NCBI GenBank assembly: GCA_003563585.1 | Contig: PWUQ01000042.1 | Coordinates: 1-5,829 of the forward strand | Direction: 5' to 3' | DNA length: 5,829 nucleotides | From: Candidatus Parvarchaeota archaeon | GTDB taxonomy: Archaea > Nanobdellota > Nanobdellia > CSSed11-243R1 | In this document: positions 1-5,323 of the stretch, piece by piece | Numbering within the stretch: the stretch's first letter is position 1 | Layout of the letters: each line of letters begins with the position of its first letter | Notes under the pieces: generated by a model | Seen by the model: the letters and a program-made list of their open reading frames with translations, nothing else | What the model was told of the DNA's origin: nothing | Database searches by the model: none | Program-made: the position numbers and the translations under genes

Positions 1-1526
1 ATTATAATGGTTACGAGGATATAAATACTGACAATCTTTATGCGAAATTTTATTATGGATATTATGACGAATCTATTGTCGATGAAGAATTCCAAAATAT
101 AAATTACGCTTTTTATAACGACACTCCGGAAACAGTTGGATATGATTTTATAAACATGAACGTAACATTCTCATTTGAATTACCTTATCACGCCACAAAA
201 GGAGACTGGGAGTGTTTTGTTTATATAGAAGATAGTGAATCAGAAAACGACACAGAAAATATAAACGTGGAAGTAAATGAATTATTGAGTTTTCAATCAG
301 GAACCTTTTTGGATTTTGGTTCTGCATTACCTGGAGATTACACTGACGAAGTTTCTTTTCCGATAAAAAATTATGGAAATTCTCTTTTGAACATAAATTT
401 AAGCGGAACTAGTATGGATTGTGGGATAGGAGAAATAAAAATAGAAAATATAAGACATAGTCTTATTCAAAACACAGGGTTTAACGACAAGAATAATTTG
501 GAAATTGACGAGGTAGAGATAAATCTTAATTTAGGCAAAAAAACATGGGAATTGTGGAATCAATTAAGTCTAAGAAATTTTTATTGGCAGGTTCTTCCAG
601 AAATAGGTGTTTCAGGTATTTGTAACGGAACAATTCAATTGACTGCAGTTGAAGGCGAATACGAATTTACTGAAAACTTAGGATTTGCAAGTGGTGTTGC
701 AGCTTTTTATTCACAAAATCCTTATAATGATATGTATTATGAATTAACTTCTATATATGTGAGCAGTTCAAGATATGACATAGGATTCAGAAATAGTTCG
801 GATGGAAATACATGGTCCTCTTTAAACAGAATTGTCGAAAATGAGGGTATGGCTTCTATGAGTGAATTACGTGTTTTAGAAAATGGTGAGCTTGCTTTGG
901 TAGTATCAAAACTTTCTGGATTTAATTATAATTTATTTCTTTATACCTCAAATGATGGTGGAATAAATTGGAATACTTCACAAATAACAAGCAGTGGAGT
1001 TAATATTTATCCTTCTTTTGAAATAACTTCAGAAGGAGATTTACATATTGTTTACAGAACTACTTTAGGTTTAAATCCGAGAGATATATACTACATAAAA
1101 TCTATTGACGATGGAAAAACATGGAATTCTCCCACAACAATAGCAGCTGGTGGAGATTATCCTAGAATTACTGCTGATTCAGAAGATAATTTATATTTAT
1201 CATACTCTTTAGGTTCTGATGGAGCAGCACCAATTAGATTTAGAAAATATAATGGGACTTGGAATACAATTGACTTACCTTTGATTGAAACAGAAAAAGA
1301 ATCATATATTATAGCAGATATTGACGACACGATTTGGATGATTTTTGTAAATGATGACATTCCACATTATATGAGATCTTTTGATTCGGGAGAAACATGG
1401 GACGTTCCAAAAGAATTATCGACAAATGTCGCATTAAATCCCACAATTGGAGTCATGAACAATGGAAATCTTTGGTTCGCGTATCACGATGGAAGATTAA
1501 ATATAAATAGAATTTTATCAGAGTAA
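1..1526 (+). CDS. Large extracellular protein, 5'-truncated: Ig-like modules plus C-terminal Asp-box beta-propeller
   Basis: The reading frame is open from the left edge (first full codon at 3) to TAA at 1524. The Met at 156 falls inside a beta domain that is already under way, so it is not the start. Three parts are visible. Nt 3-290 encode an Ig-like module ending in GDWECFVYIED. Nt 291-650 encode a module with LDFGSALPGDY, KNYGNS and a closing SGICNGTIQLTA, the pattern of archaeal surface domains that read FGS-PG ... N-GN ... G-Y-G-I-TA. Nt 660-1526 encode a propeller with four Asp-box motifs (SSDGNTW, SNDGGINW, SIDDGKTW, SFDSGETW) and one degenerate copy (KYNGTW). Several N-x-S/T sequons suggest an N-glycosylated exterior protein. 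There is no C-terminal membrane helix or basic tail, so any signal peptide or anchor must lie upstream. The Asp-box fold occurs in sialidases and in many non-enzymatic propellers. No FRIP-like (R-I-P) motif is visible, so ligand binding or adhesion is likelier than catalysis. Exact function unknown. Confidence 0.9.
   Translation, partial: YNGYEDINTDNLYAKFYYGYYDESIVDEEFQNINYAFYNDTPETVGYDFINMNVTFSFELPYHATKGDWECFVYIEDSESENDTENINVEVNELLSFQSGTFLDFGSALPGDYTDEVSFPIKNYGNSLLNINLSGTSMDCGIGEIKIENIRHSLIQNTGFNDKNNLEIDEVEINLNLGKKTWELWNQLSLRNFYWQVLPEIGVSGICNGTIQLTAVEGEYEFTENLGFASGVAAFYSQNPYNDMYYELTSIYVSSSRYDIGFRNSSDGNTWSSLNRIVENEGMASMSELRVLENGELALVVSKLSGFNYNLFLYTSNDGGINWNTSQITSSGVNIYPSFEITSEGDLHIVYRTTLGLNPRDIYYIKSIDDGKTWNSPTTIAAGGDYPRITADSEDNLYLSYSLGSDGAAPIRFRKYNGTWNTIDLPLIETEKESYIIADIDDTIWMIFVNDDIPHYMRSFDSGETWDVPKELSTNVALNPTIGVMNNGNLWFAYHDGRLNINRILSE
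795..1400 (+). repeat. Asp-box (BNR-like) propeller blade repeats within the first gene
   Basis: The Asp-box Trp codons lie at 813, 969, 1122, 1260 and 1398, giving spacings of 52, 51, 46 and 46 residues. This is a regular blade period. Each box follows a strand pair of the form [D/N/E]-G-[D/N/E]-L-x-hydrophobic, for example ENGELALVV, SEGDLHIVY and SEDNLYLSY. The copy at 1260 keeps only NGTW. A last half-blade (NNGNLWFAYHDG) ends the protein without its own Asp box. That fits a roughly six-bladed propeller in which the final sheet is closed by a strand from the N-terminal side; the closure is inferred. Confidence 0.85.
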
Positions 1527-1534
1527 ATTTTATA

Positions 1535-1550
1535 GAAATTTATTTAAAAC
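1535..1550 (+). promoter_or_regulatory. Putative archaeal promoter (BRE/TATA-like) for a leaderless transcript
   Basis: GAAA (1535-1538) followed by TTTATTTAAA (1539-1548) lies in the 43-bp gap, the longest in the window. Its centre is about 26 bp before the ATG at 1570. Archaeal TATA boxes sit about 25-27 bp before the transcription start, so transcription would begin at or next to the start codon. The local DNA is very A+T-rich, so a chance match is possible. A short AGGT (1560-1563) with 6-nt spacing is an alternative weak Shine-Dalgarno if the mRNA begins upstream. Confidence 0.45.
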
Positions 1551-1569
1551 ATGGATATAAGGTTATATT

Positions 1570-2754
1570 ATGCATAAAAAATTTATGATTTTGATTTTAT
1601 CATTTTTGTTTGTATTAAGTTCTGCTAATGCATTTAGTATTGGTGTAAGCCCTTCTAGAATAGATATTTCAAATAAATTACCTGGAGAAACATTTGAAGC
1701 AGTTCTTAATATTCAAAATCCTAACGATTTTGATATAAACATTAAATATCAAACAACAGGAGATTTGGCAGATTGGTTTGTTTTGGATGATATAAAAACA
1801 ATAGAAAGTAGATCTCAAGAACAAATAACAGTCATTATTAGAATACCTGATGATGCTTTAAATAAGAGATATAATGGATATCTTATATTCGTTGGAAGTA
1901 CAGACACTGTCGAACGGGAAGGTGGTTCTGCTATCTCTACTGGAATAGGAATTAGATTTGATGTAGGTGTTATTGGAGATAACTTCGCAAGAATTGAAGT
2001 TAAAGAATTAAATGCTTATTCGACATTTAGTAATTTTCCTGTAAATGTGGATATGTTAATCAAAAACACAGGCACAATCAGTCTAAATTTAAATTATGAT
2101 TTTGAAATATGGAATTATGAAAAAACGCAAAGATTTCATAGAGAAAAAATAGACGGAAAAGAAATATTTCCAGATAAAGAAATTTTTGAAAATATTGAAT
2201 TAAGAACTCAAAGATTAAATCCTGGGGAATACACAATAATAACAAGCTTTTATTTTAAAAACGATTTAATGAATAAGTTAGAAAGAACATTCACTATTTA
2301 TGGTGAAGATGAGGTATTTTCCGAAATAGAACTTTTGGAACTTAATTTTAATGAAAAAGTTGATTTGGGTGAAGTTGTAAATATAAATGCTTTGTTTAAA
2401 AACAATTGGGATAAAATGATATCACCTCATGTTAAATTCTTTATTCACGATATCAATAACAATTTAATAGAAGTTATAGAAACTGAATCTAGAGAGGTAA
2501 ATCCAGACAATACAGAAATTTTTGAAACGGAATTCACATTTGAAAAAGGAGGTATTTACACCATATCCGCAAGAGGTTTTTATCGTGATTTTTACACAAA
2601 CGAATTACAATCCGATATTGAAGTGACTAGTTATAGAGTTATTCACACAAGAAAAGAAGAGTCTATCTTTCTATTTTATATATTGATTTTTTCAGCACTA
2701 GCAGTAGTGATTTATATGATTATAAATAATGGTAAAAAGAGGAAGAAAAAATGA
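1570..2754 (+). CDS. Type I membrane surface protein with about three Ig-like domains (394 aa)
   Basis: No known gene name is recognised. Residues 1-21 form a Sec signal peptide with a likely cut after SANA. Domain 1 (about 22-135) starts IGVSPSRIDI, then PGETFEAVLNIQN, and ends with a KRYNGYLIF strand. This pattern occurs in Ig-fold domains that stabilise or present other surface proteins, loosely like the NPCBM-associated, DUF916 or COG1470-type domains. Domains 2 (about 139-245) and 3 (about 250-357) begin alike (ARIEVKELNAY and SEIELLELNF) and look like CARDB/Ig-type sandwiches. A membrane helix (about 366-386) and the tail KKRKKK give an outside-facing protein with a cytoplasmic anchor. 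The protein has no cysteine at all, unlike gene 3 and gene 5 products. Its stop overlaps the next start (ATGA), so the two are probably translated together. A role as membrane-bound adaptor or chaperone for neighbouring surface proteins is an inference. Confidence 0.93.
   Translation: MHKKFMILILSFLFVLSSANAFSIGVSPSRIDISNKLPGETFEAVLNIQNPNDFDINIKYQTTGDLADWFVLDDIKTIESRSQEQITVIIRIPDDALNKRYNGYLIFVGSTDTVEREGGSAISTGIGIRFDVGVIGDNFARIEVKELNAYSTFSNFPVNVDMLIKNTGTISLNLNYDFEIWNYEKTQRFHREKIDGKEIFPDKEIFENIELRTQRLNPGEYTIITSFYFKNDLMNKLERTFTIYGEDEVFSEIELLELNFNEKVDLGEVVNINALFKNNWDKMISPHVKFFIHDINNNLIEVIETESREVNPDNTEIFETEFTFEKGGIYTISARGFYRDFYTNELQSDIEVTSYRVIHTRKEESIFLFYILIFSALAVVIYMIINNGKKRKKK
2739..2742 (+). promoter_or_regulatory. 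Shine-Dalgarno inside the 3' end of the preceding gene
   Basis: GAGG sits 8 nt before the ATG at 2751 and matches the core of the archaeal site GGAGGTGATC. It lies inside the codons for the basic KKRKKK tail of the upstream protein, so one purine-rich stretch serves as both anchor tail and ribosome binding site. It supports the 2751 start and coupling by the ATGA overlap. Confidence 0.65.
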
Positions 2755-3251
2755 AAAAAATTTTATTTTTATTTTTAATTTTGTTTTTTTGTATTTCAAT
2801 ATCAGAAGGGTTCGTAGCAGGAATATCTCCACCTCAAAGAAATATTGAATTGCCCAGAGGAGGATATAGAAATGTATCATTTGGAATTTCAACAAATTCA
2901 GAAGAAACAATTATCATGGATTGTGAACCTCAAAGTGAATATTTATCTTGTCCTAAAATTATAGAAGTCGTTAGAGGAGAAATAACATATTTTAATATAA
3001 CTGCAAATGTACCTGAAGAATATGAATTTGAAACAATGCAAGGTTCTTTTGTTATATGCAAAAACATAGGTATGATAAGATATTGTTTGGAAGGAAAAGT
3101 TAATGCGATGATAACAGAGCCTGAAGAAGTAGAACCATTAAAACCTCAAAATTTTTTCAATATTAATATTTTAATACTCTTGAGTACTTTTGCAATTTTA
3201 TCATTTTTATTGCTTTTTAAAAACAAATTGAAAAAGTATTTTAAACAATAA
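2751..3251 (+). CDS. Small type I membrane protein with one Ig-like domain (166 aa)
   Basis: No known gene name is recognised. The signal peptide is residues 1 to about 20 (MKK followed by a Leu/Phe core). The mature chain opens GFVAGISPPQRNIELPRGG, which resembles the opening of the upstream protein (IGVSPSRIDI then LPGE), so the two probably share a domain family. The single Ig-like domain covers about 21-120. Its four cysteines, C58/C67 and C103/C112, form two C-x8-C pairs, suggesting two extracytoplasmic disulfides. Sequons NVS (41) and NIT (82) are present. A short Glu/Pro-rich stalk (about 121-133) leads to a membrane helix (about 138-156) and a basic tail KNKLKKYFKQ. It overlaps the upstream gene by 4 nt and is probably made with it. 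A small accessory subunit of the upstream protein is a reasonable inference. The real role is unknown. Confidence 0.92.
   Translation: MKKILFLFLILFFCISISEGFVAGISPPQRNIELPRGGYRNVSFGISTNSEETIIMDCEPQSEYLSCPKIIEVVRGEITYFNITANVPEEYEFETMQGSFVICKNIGMIRYCLEGKVNAMITEPEEVEPLKPQNFFNINILILLSTFAILSFLLLFKNKLKKYFKQ
3231..3246 (+). promoter_or_regulatory. Putative archaeal promoter for the GWN-repeat gene, inside the end of the preceding gene
   Basis: AAAAAG (BRE-like) followed by TATTTTAAAC has its centre near 3241, 26 bp before the ATG at 3267. It closely resembles the element before the 1570 start (TATTTAAAAC at the same distance). The 3267 gene has no Shine-Dalgarno, as expected for a leaderless mRNA. 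The match lies in coding sequence rich in Lys and Phe codons, so it may be coincidental. Confidence 0.4.
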
Positions 3252-3255
3252 AAGC

Positions 3256-3267
3256 TTTATATATAAA
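3256..3267 (+). promoter_or_regulatory. Perfect 12-bp palindromic TATA-like element abutting a start codon
   Basis: TTTATATATAAA equals its own reverse complement and ends on the A of the ATG at 3267. By sequence it is the best archaeal TATA match seen in the window, but it is too close to the ATG. A start 25 bp downstream would fall in the T9 run at 3282-3290, inside the signal peptide codons. It could be a decoy, a protein-binding site, or a TATA for the opposite strand. Function unproven. Confidence 0.35.
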
Positions 3268-3923
3268 TGGATAAAAGAATATTTTTTTTTGTAATACTAT
3301 TTTTAATAGCCATATCTGTATTTAGTTTTAGATACACCACTAGTACAACAGCTTATTTTGTGAATACTAGACAAATAAGTTCTTTTGTTAGAATTCATTA
3401 TTGTTTTTGGGAAATAGTTCCAAGATGGAATCAATTATCTTATTGTTCTGAAAAACCTGACTATAATTTAAGTTACGCTTTTTCAGAAATAGATAGTCAA
3501 TATAGATTTGTACTAAAATGGGACAGTTCTGAACAAGAATTCGAAGTTTATAGTCCAAGAGCCATAGATAATCCTTTTGATACTTTTTATCCAAATGAAA
3601 CAGTTTTCATTTTTTTTGAAAATGAAACAACTAAAAAAATAGAACATGATGAACCTTTCTTCGAATCAATAGATTTTACTTTAATAAAAGGATGGAACGC
3701 GATTCCATATGTCTTTTTAGCAGATTTAAACGTTGACAGCCTTGCAAATGAGATGGAAGATTTTAGATTCATATTAAAGTGGAACAAATTCGAACAAAAG
3801 TTTGACGTTTACAGTCCAAGAGCTGTTGAAAATGAATTAGAGTACATATATGTAAGTGAAGGTATATTTATATATTCAGAAAAATTTCAATCTTATAGTT
3901 TTAGTGAGGGTGATTTCAGGTGA
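3267..3923 (+). CDS. Secreted protein with a tandem duplicated GWN-type domain (218 aa)
   Basis: No known gene name is recognised. The signal peptide is residues 1 to about 20 (MDKR then a Phe/Ile core). The mature protein consists mainly of two copies of one domain, about 51-118 and 139-206. Each copy begins with a WN motif (PRWNQLSY and KGWNAIPY), continues with an LKW...EQ.F..VYSPRA block, and ends in an aromatic strand (VFIFFE and IFIYSE). This resembles the small GWN-L-S repeats seen in archaeal and bacterial surface proteins, where a later G-x-G-Y-W strand closes the fold. That family link is by memory of the pattern, not by search. C46 and C60 may form a disulfide in copy 1. Sequons NLS (67) and NET (110, 119) are present. 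It has no C-terminal membrane helix, unlike its neighbours, so it is probably released or held by another protein. It lacks a Shine-Dalgarno, and its stop overlaps the next start as TGATG. Confidence 0.9.
   Translation: MDKRIFFFVILFLIAISVFSFRYTTSTTAYFVNTRQISSFVRIHYCFWEIVPRWNQLSYCSEKPDYNLSYAFSEIDSQYRFVLKWDSSEQEFEVYSPRAIDNPFDTFYPNETVFIFFENETTKKIEHDEPFFESIDFTLIKGWNAIPYVFLADLNVDSLANEMEDFRFILKWNKFEQKFDVYSPRAVENELEYIYVSEGIFIYSEKFQSYSFSEGDFR
3417..3620 (+). repeat. GWN-type domain, copy 1
   Basis: Encodes residues about 51-118. The best conserved block, residues 79-99 (nt 3501-3563), is identical to copy 2 at 14 of 21 aligned residues by my count, without gaps. The WN motif is PRWNQ rather than GWN, and this copy carries the C46-C60 pair at its border, which copy 2 lacks. 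Confidence 0.85.
3681..3884 (+). repeat. GWN-type domain, copy 2
   Basis: Encodes residues about 139-206 with the more canonical KGWNAIPY opening. The conserved block is residues 166-186 (nt 3762-3824). The offset between copies is 87 residues in that block and 89 at the WN motif, so the intervening loop differs by two residues. The DNA has diverged more than the protein, indicating an old duplication under selection. Confidence 0.85.
3909..3914 (+). promoter_or_regulatory. Strong Shine-Dalgarno that favours the ATG at 3923
   Basis: GGTGAT matches six bases of the archaeal site GGAGGTGATC and lies 8 nt before the ATG at 3923, but only 5 nt before an in-frame GTG at 3920. The spacing and the TGATG stop/start overlap favour the ATG. 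A second copy, AGGTGAT, overlaps the start itself at 3918-3924. Confidence 0.7.
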
Positions 3924-5317
3924 TGATTAATCAAAAAAAATTTGTATTTATATTTTTAATTTTATTTTTTAGCATGAGTATTGCTAATGCCAACATCTAC
4001 TTAGGTGTTGTGGAAGGATACATAAAAGACATAAACAATAATGTAATAGCTGGCGCTGATGTGACTGTTACACTTGATAGTTGTTCTGGAGGAGGATGTT
4101 CAGGCACAGCAGTAAGTCAGACAAATGGATATTATGTTATTGGAAATTTAGACACAAGTCCAGGTTCAACTGTAAATGTTGATGCTATTAAAGATGATTT
4201 AATAGGTTTTGAAATAGATATAACAGATGAAGATGGTTTGGGTTTTGTAAATGTTACTATTGCAAAACGTCCAGATAAACCTACCATGATTTCAACAATA
4301 CTTAATAGAAGAACAGTTAATCTTTACTGCGAACCGGGAGAAGACACAAATATTCCTGAATTGCCTGTACATGTAATAGTCCAAAGTAGTCCATTAAGTA
4401 ATGGAAATTTTAATATATATGATGAAACAGGAAATGTTAGTTTTGGGAGTCATACTTGGCAATGCAGAACTTGCAATGATTATGTTTGTTCTGATTGGGA
4501 ATTCGACACATTTGAATTAACAAATAATCCTCCAAGTGAACCTGTATTAATTCCACAAGAACACACTGAAAAGACTGATATTACATTCAATTGGGATTCT
4601 GGTGTGGACCCAGATGGAGATGAAACATACGACCAATTTTATTTTAATGGGGAAATAACCACAGAAGAATCTCCAGTTACAAAAACAGAATTAGATACAT
4701 ATGCTTGTTATATTTGGGGTGTAAGAACATGTGACATATATGATTATTGTAGCGATTGGGTATATGATGAATTTACTATATGTGAAACAGATACAAAAGT
4801 GGTTTCAAGAAATGGTGCACGTGTTAGTTACGTTGAAATAGAATTGCCTTCATACAATTTAACAATCTTTTATCCAAATTTTGTTTTAACTAATGATACA
4901 TTTAAAGTTAGTGTTGAAATTGAATCAAATCAAGACTTAAGGGAATTAGAATATGAAATAAGAGAGTATGAGAAAGGAATAACTCAACTAGATTATTTTG
5001 AAGATGTAGGAGAGAATAAGGCAAATTTAGAATATTTATTTAAAATAGATTCTGAGGAAGAGATTGAAATAGATTTCATATTCTTGGGGAAAAAAGATAA
5101 TTATTCAGTTATAAGAAGAGAGTTTACAATATCTGCAATCGAATTAGATGTGCCTGAAACAGAAATTTCGAGATTAAGAATAATTCCTATTTTTAAACCA
5201 GTTGAACCCGAGGTTATTCCTATACCTGCATGGATTGTTGCGATAATTGTAACTGCACTTCTTTTAATATATTATTACGAAAGAAGGCTTAAAAGATTTG
5301 GATTTTTTAGAAGATGA
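3923..5317 (+). CDS. Multidomain type I membrane surface protein: CarboxypepD_reg-like, two Cys-rich FN3-like, Ig-like stalk (464 aa)
   Basis: No known gene name is recognised. Numbering is from the ATG at 3923; a GTG one codon upstream would add one residue. The signal peptide is 1-23 (cut after ANA). Residues about 28-115 match the carboxypeptidase regulatory-like fold: VVEGYIKD, then VIAGADVTVTL, then TNGYYVIGNL, with a CSGGGC loop (C54, C59) inserted. Two FN3-like domains follow (about 117-202 and 203-288). Each ends in a Cys-aromatic motif, RTCNDYVCSDW and RTCDIYDYCSDW, and the second carries DPDGDE (229-234), a typical linker of archaeal FN3-like surface modules. Other cysteines are at 136, 181, 262 and 287. 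An Ig-like region (about 292-410) and a Pro-rich stalk lead to a membrane helix (about 435-451) and a basic tail (ERRLKRFGFFRR). The carboxypeptidase-regulatory-like part is a binding/structural fold; no peptidase domain is present. It is coupled to the upstream gene by TGATG. Probable role: anchored receptor, adhesin or scaffold (inferred). Confidence 0.92.
   Translation: MINQKKFVFIFLILFFSMSIANANIYLGVVEGYIKDINNNVIAGADVTVTLDSCSGGGCSGTAVSQTNGYYVIGNLDTSPGSTVNVDAIKDDLIGFEIDITDEDGLGFVNVTIAKRPDKPTMISTILNRRTVNLYCEPGEDTNIPELPVHVIVQSSPLSNGNFNIYDETGNVSFGSHTWQCRTCNDYVCSDWEFDTFELTNNPPSEPVLIPQEHTEKTDITFNWDSGVDPDGDETYDQFYFNGEITTEESPVTKTELDTYACYIWGVRTCDIYDYCSDWVYDEFTICETDTKVVSRNGARVSYVEIELPSYNLTIFYPNFVLTNDTFKVSVEIESNQDLRELEYEIREYEKGITQLDYFEDVGENKANLEYLFKIDSEEEIEIDFIFLGKKDNYSVIRREFTISAIELDVPETEISRLRIIPIFKPVEPEVIPIPAWIVAIIVTALLLIYYYERRLKRFGFFRR
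4466..4498 (+). repeat. Cys-aromatic motif RTC-x4-CSDW, copy 1
   Basis: Encodes RTCNDYVCSDW at the end of the first FN3-like domain, preceded by HTWQC and followed by EFDTFEL. The two cysteines are separated by four residues. Together with copy 2 it marks a duplicated domain with the same strand order. Confidence 0.8.
4724..4759 (+). repeat. Cys-aromatic motif RTC-x5-CSDW, copy 2
   Basis: Encodes RTCDIYDYCSDW at the end of the second FN3-like domain, preceded by CYIWGV and followed by VYDEFTIC. It has one residue more between the cysteines than copy 1. The repeated W-x-x-RTC ... CSDW-x-x-x-x-F frame supports domain duplication rather than chance. Confidence 0.8.
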
Positions 5318-5323
5318 AAGACT

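Noticed and set aside
156..158. ATG at 156 as the start of the first gene
   Set aside because: The same frame is open to the left edge with matching composition, and the Met lies inside a beta domain with no signal peptide after it.
1157..1360. Minus-strand open frame of 67 codons
   Set aside because: It lies wholly opposite the propeller, has no recognisable domain, and is explained by the coding bias of the + strand gene.
660..1526. Active sialidase
   Set aside because: Asp boxes mark a fold, not an activity; no R-I-P motif is seen before the first box and no catalytic set can be assigned.
1551..1577. Eight-codon mini-ORF overlapping the start of gene 2
   Set aside because: If the promoter at 1535-1550 is real, the mini-ORF start lies upstream of the transcript start, and there is no ribosome site before it.
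2698..2910. Minus-strand open frame of 70 codons
   Set aside because: It is hydrophobic and Lys-rich only because it is antisense to the basic tail and signal peptide region of two real genes.
3388..3787. Two minus-strand open frames (3388-3594 and 3587-3787)
   Set aside because: Both are antisense to the well-supported GWN-repeat gene and show no signal peptide, domain or ribosome site.
3920..3922. GTG at 3920 as the start of the FN3-like gene
   Set aside because: The ATG one codon later has better Shine-Dalgarno spacing (8 versus 5 nt) and the usual TGATG overlap; the difference is one residue.
3972..4260. Carboxypeptidase
   Set aside because: Only the regulatory-like beta domain is present; no zinc-binding peptidase domain follows it.
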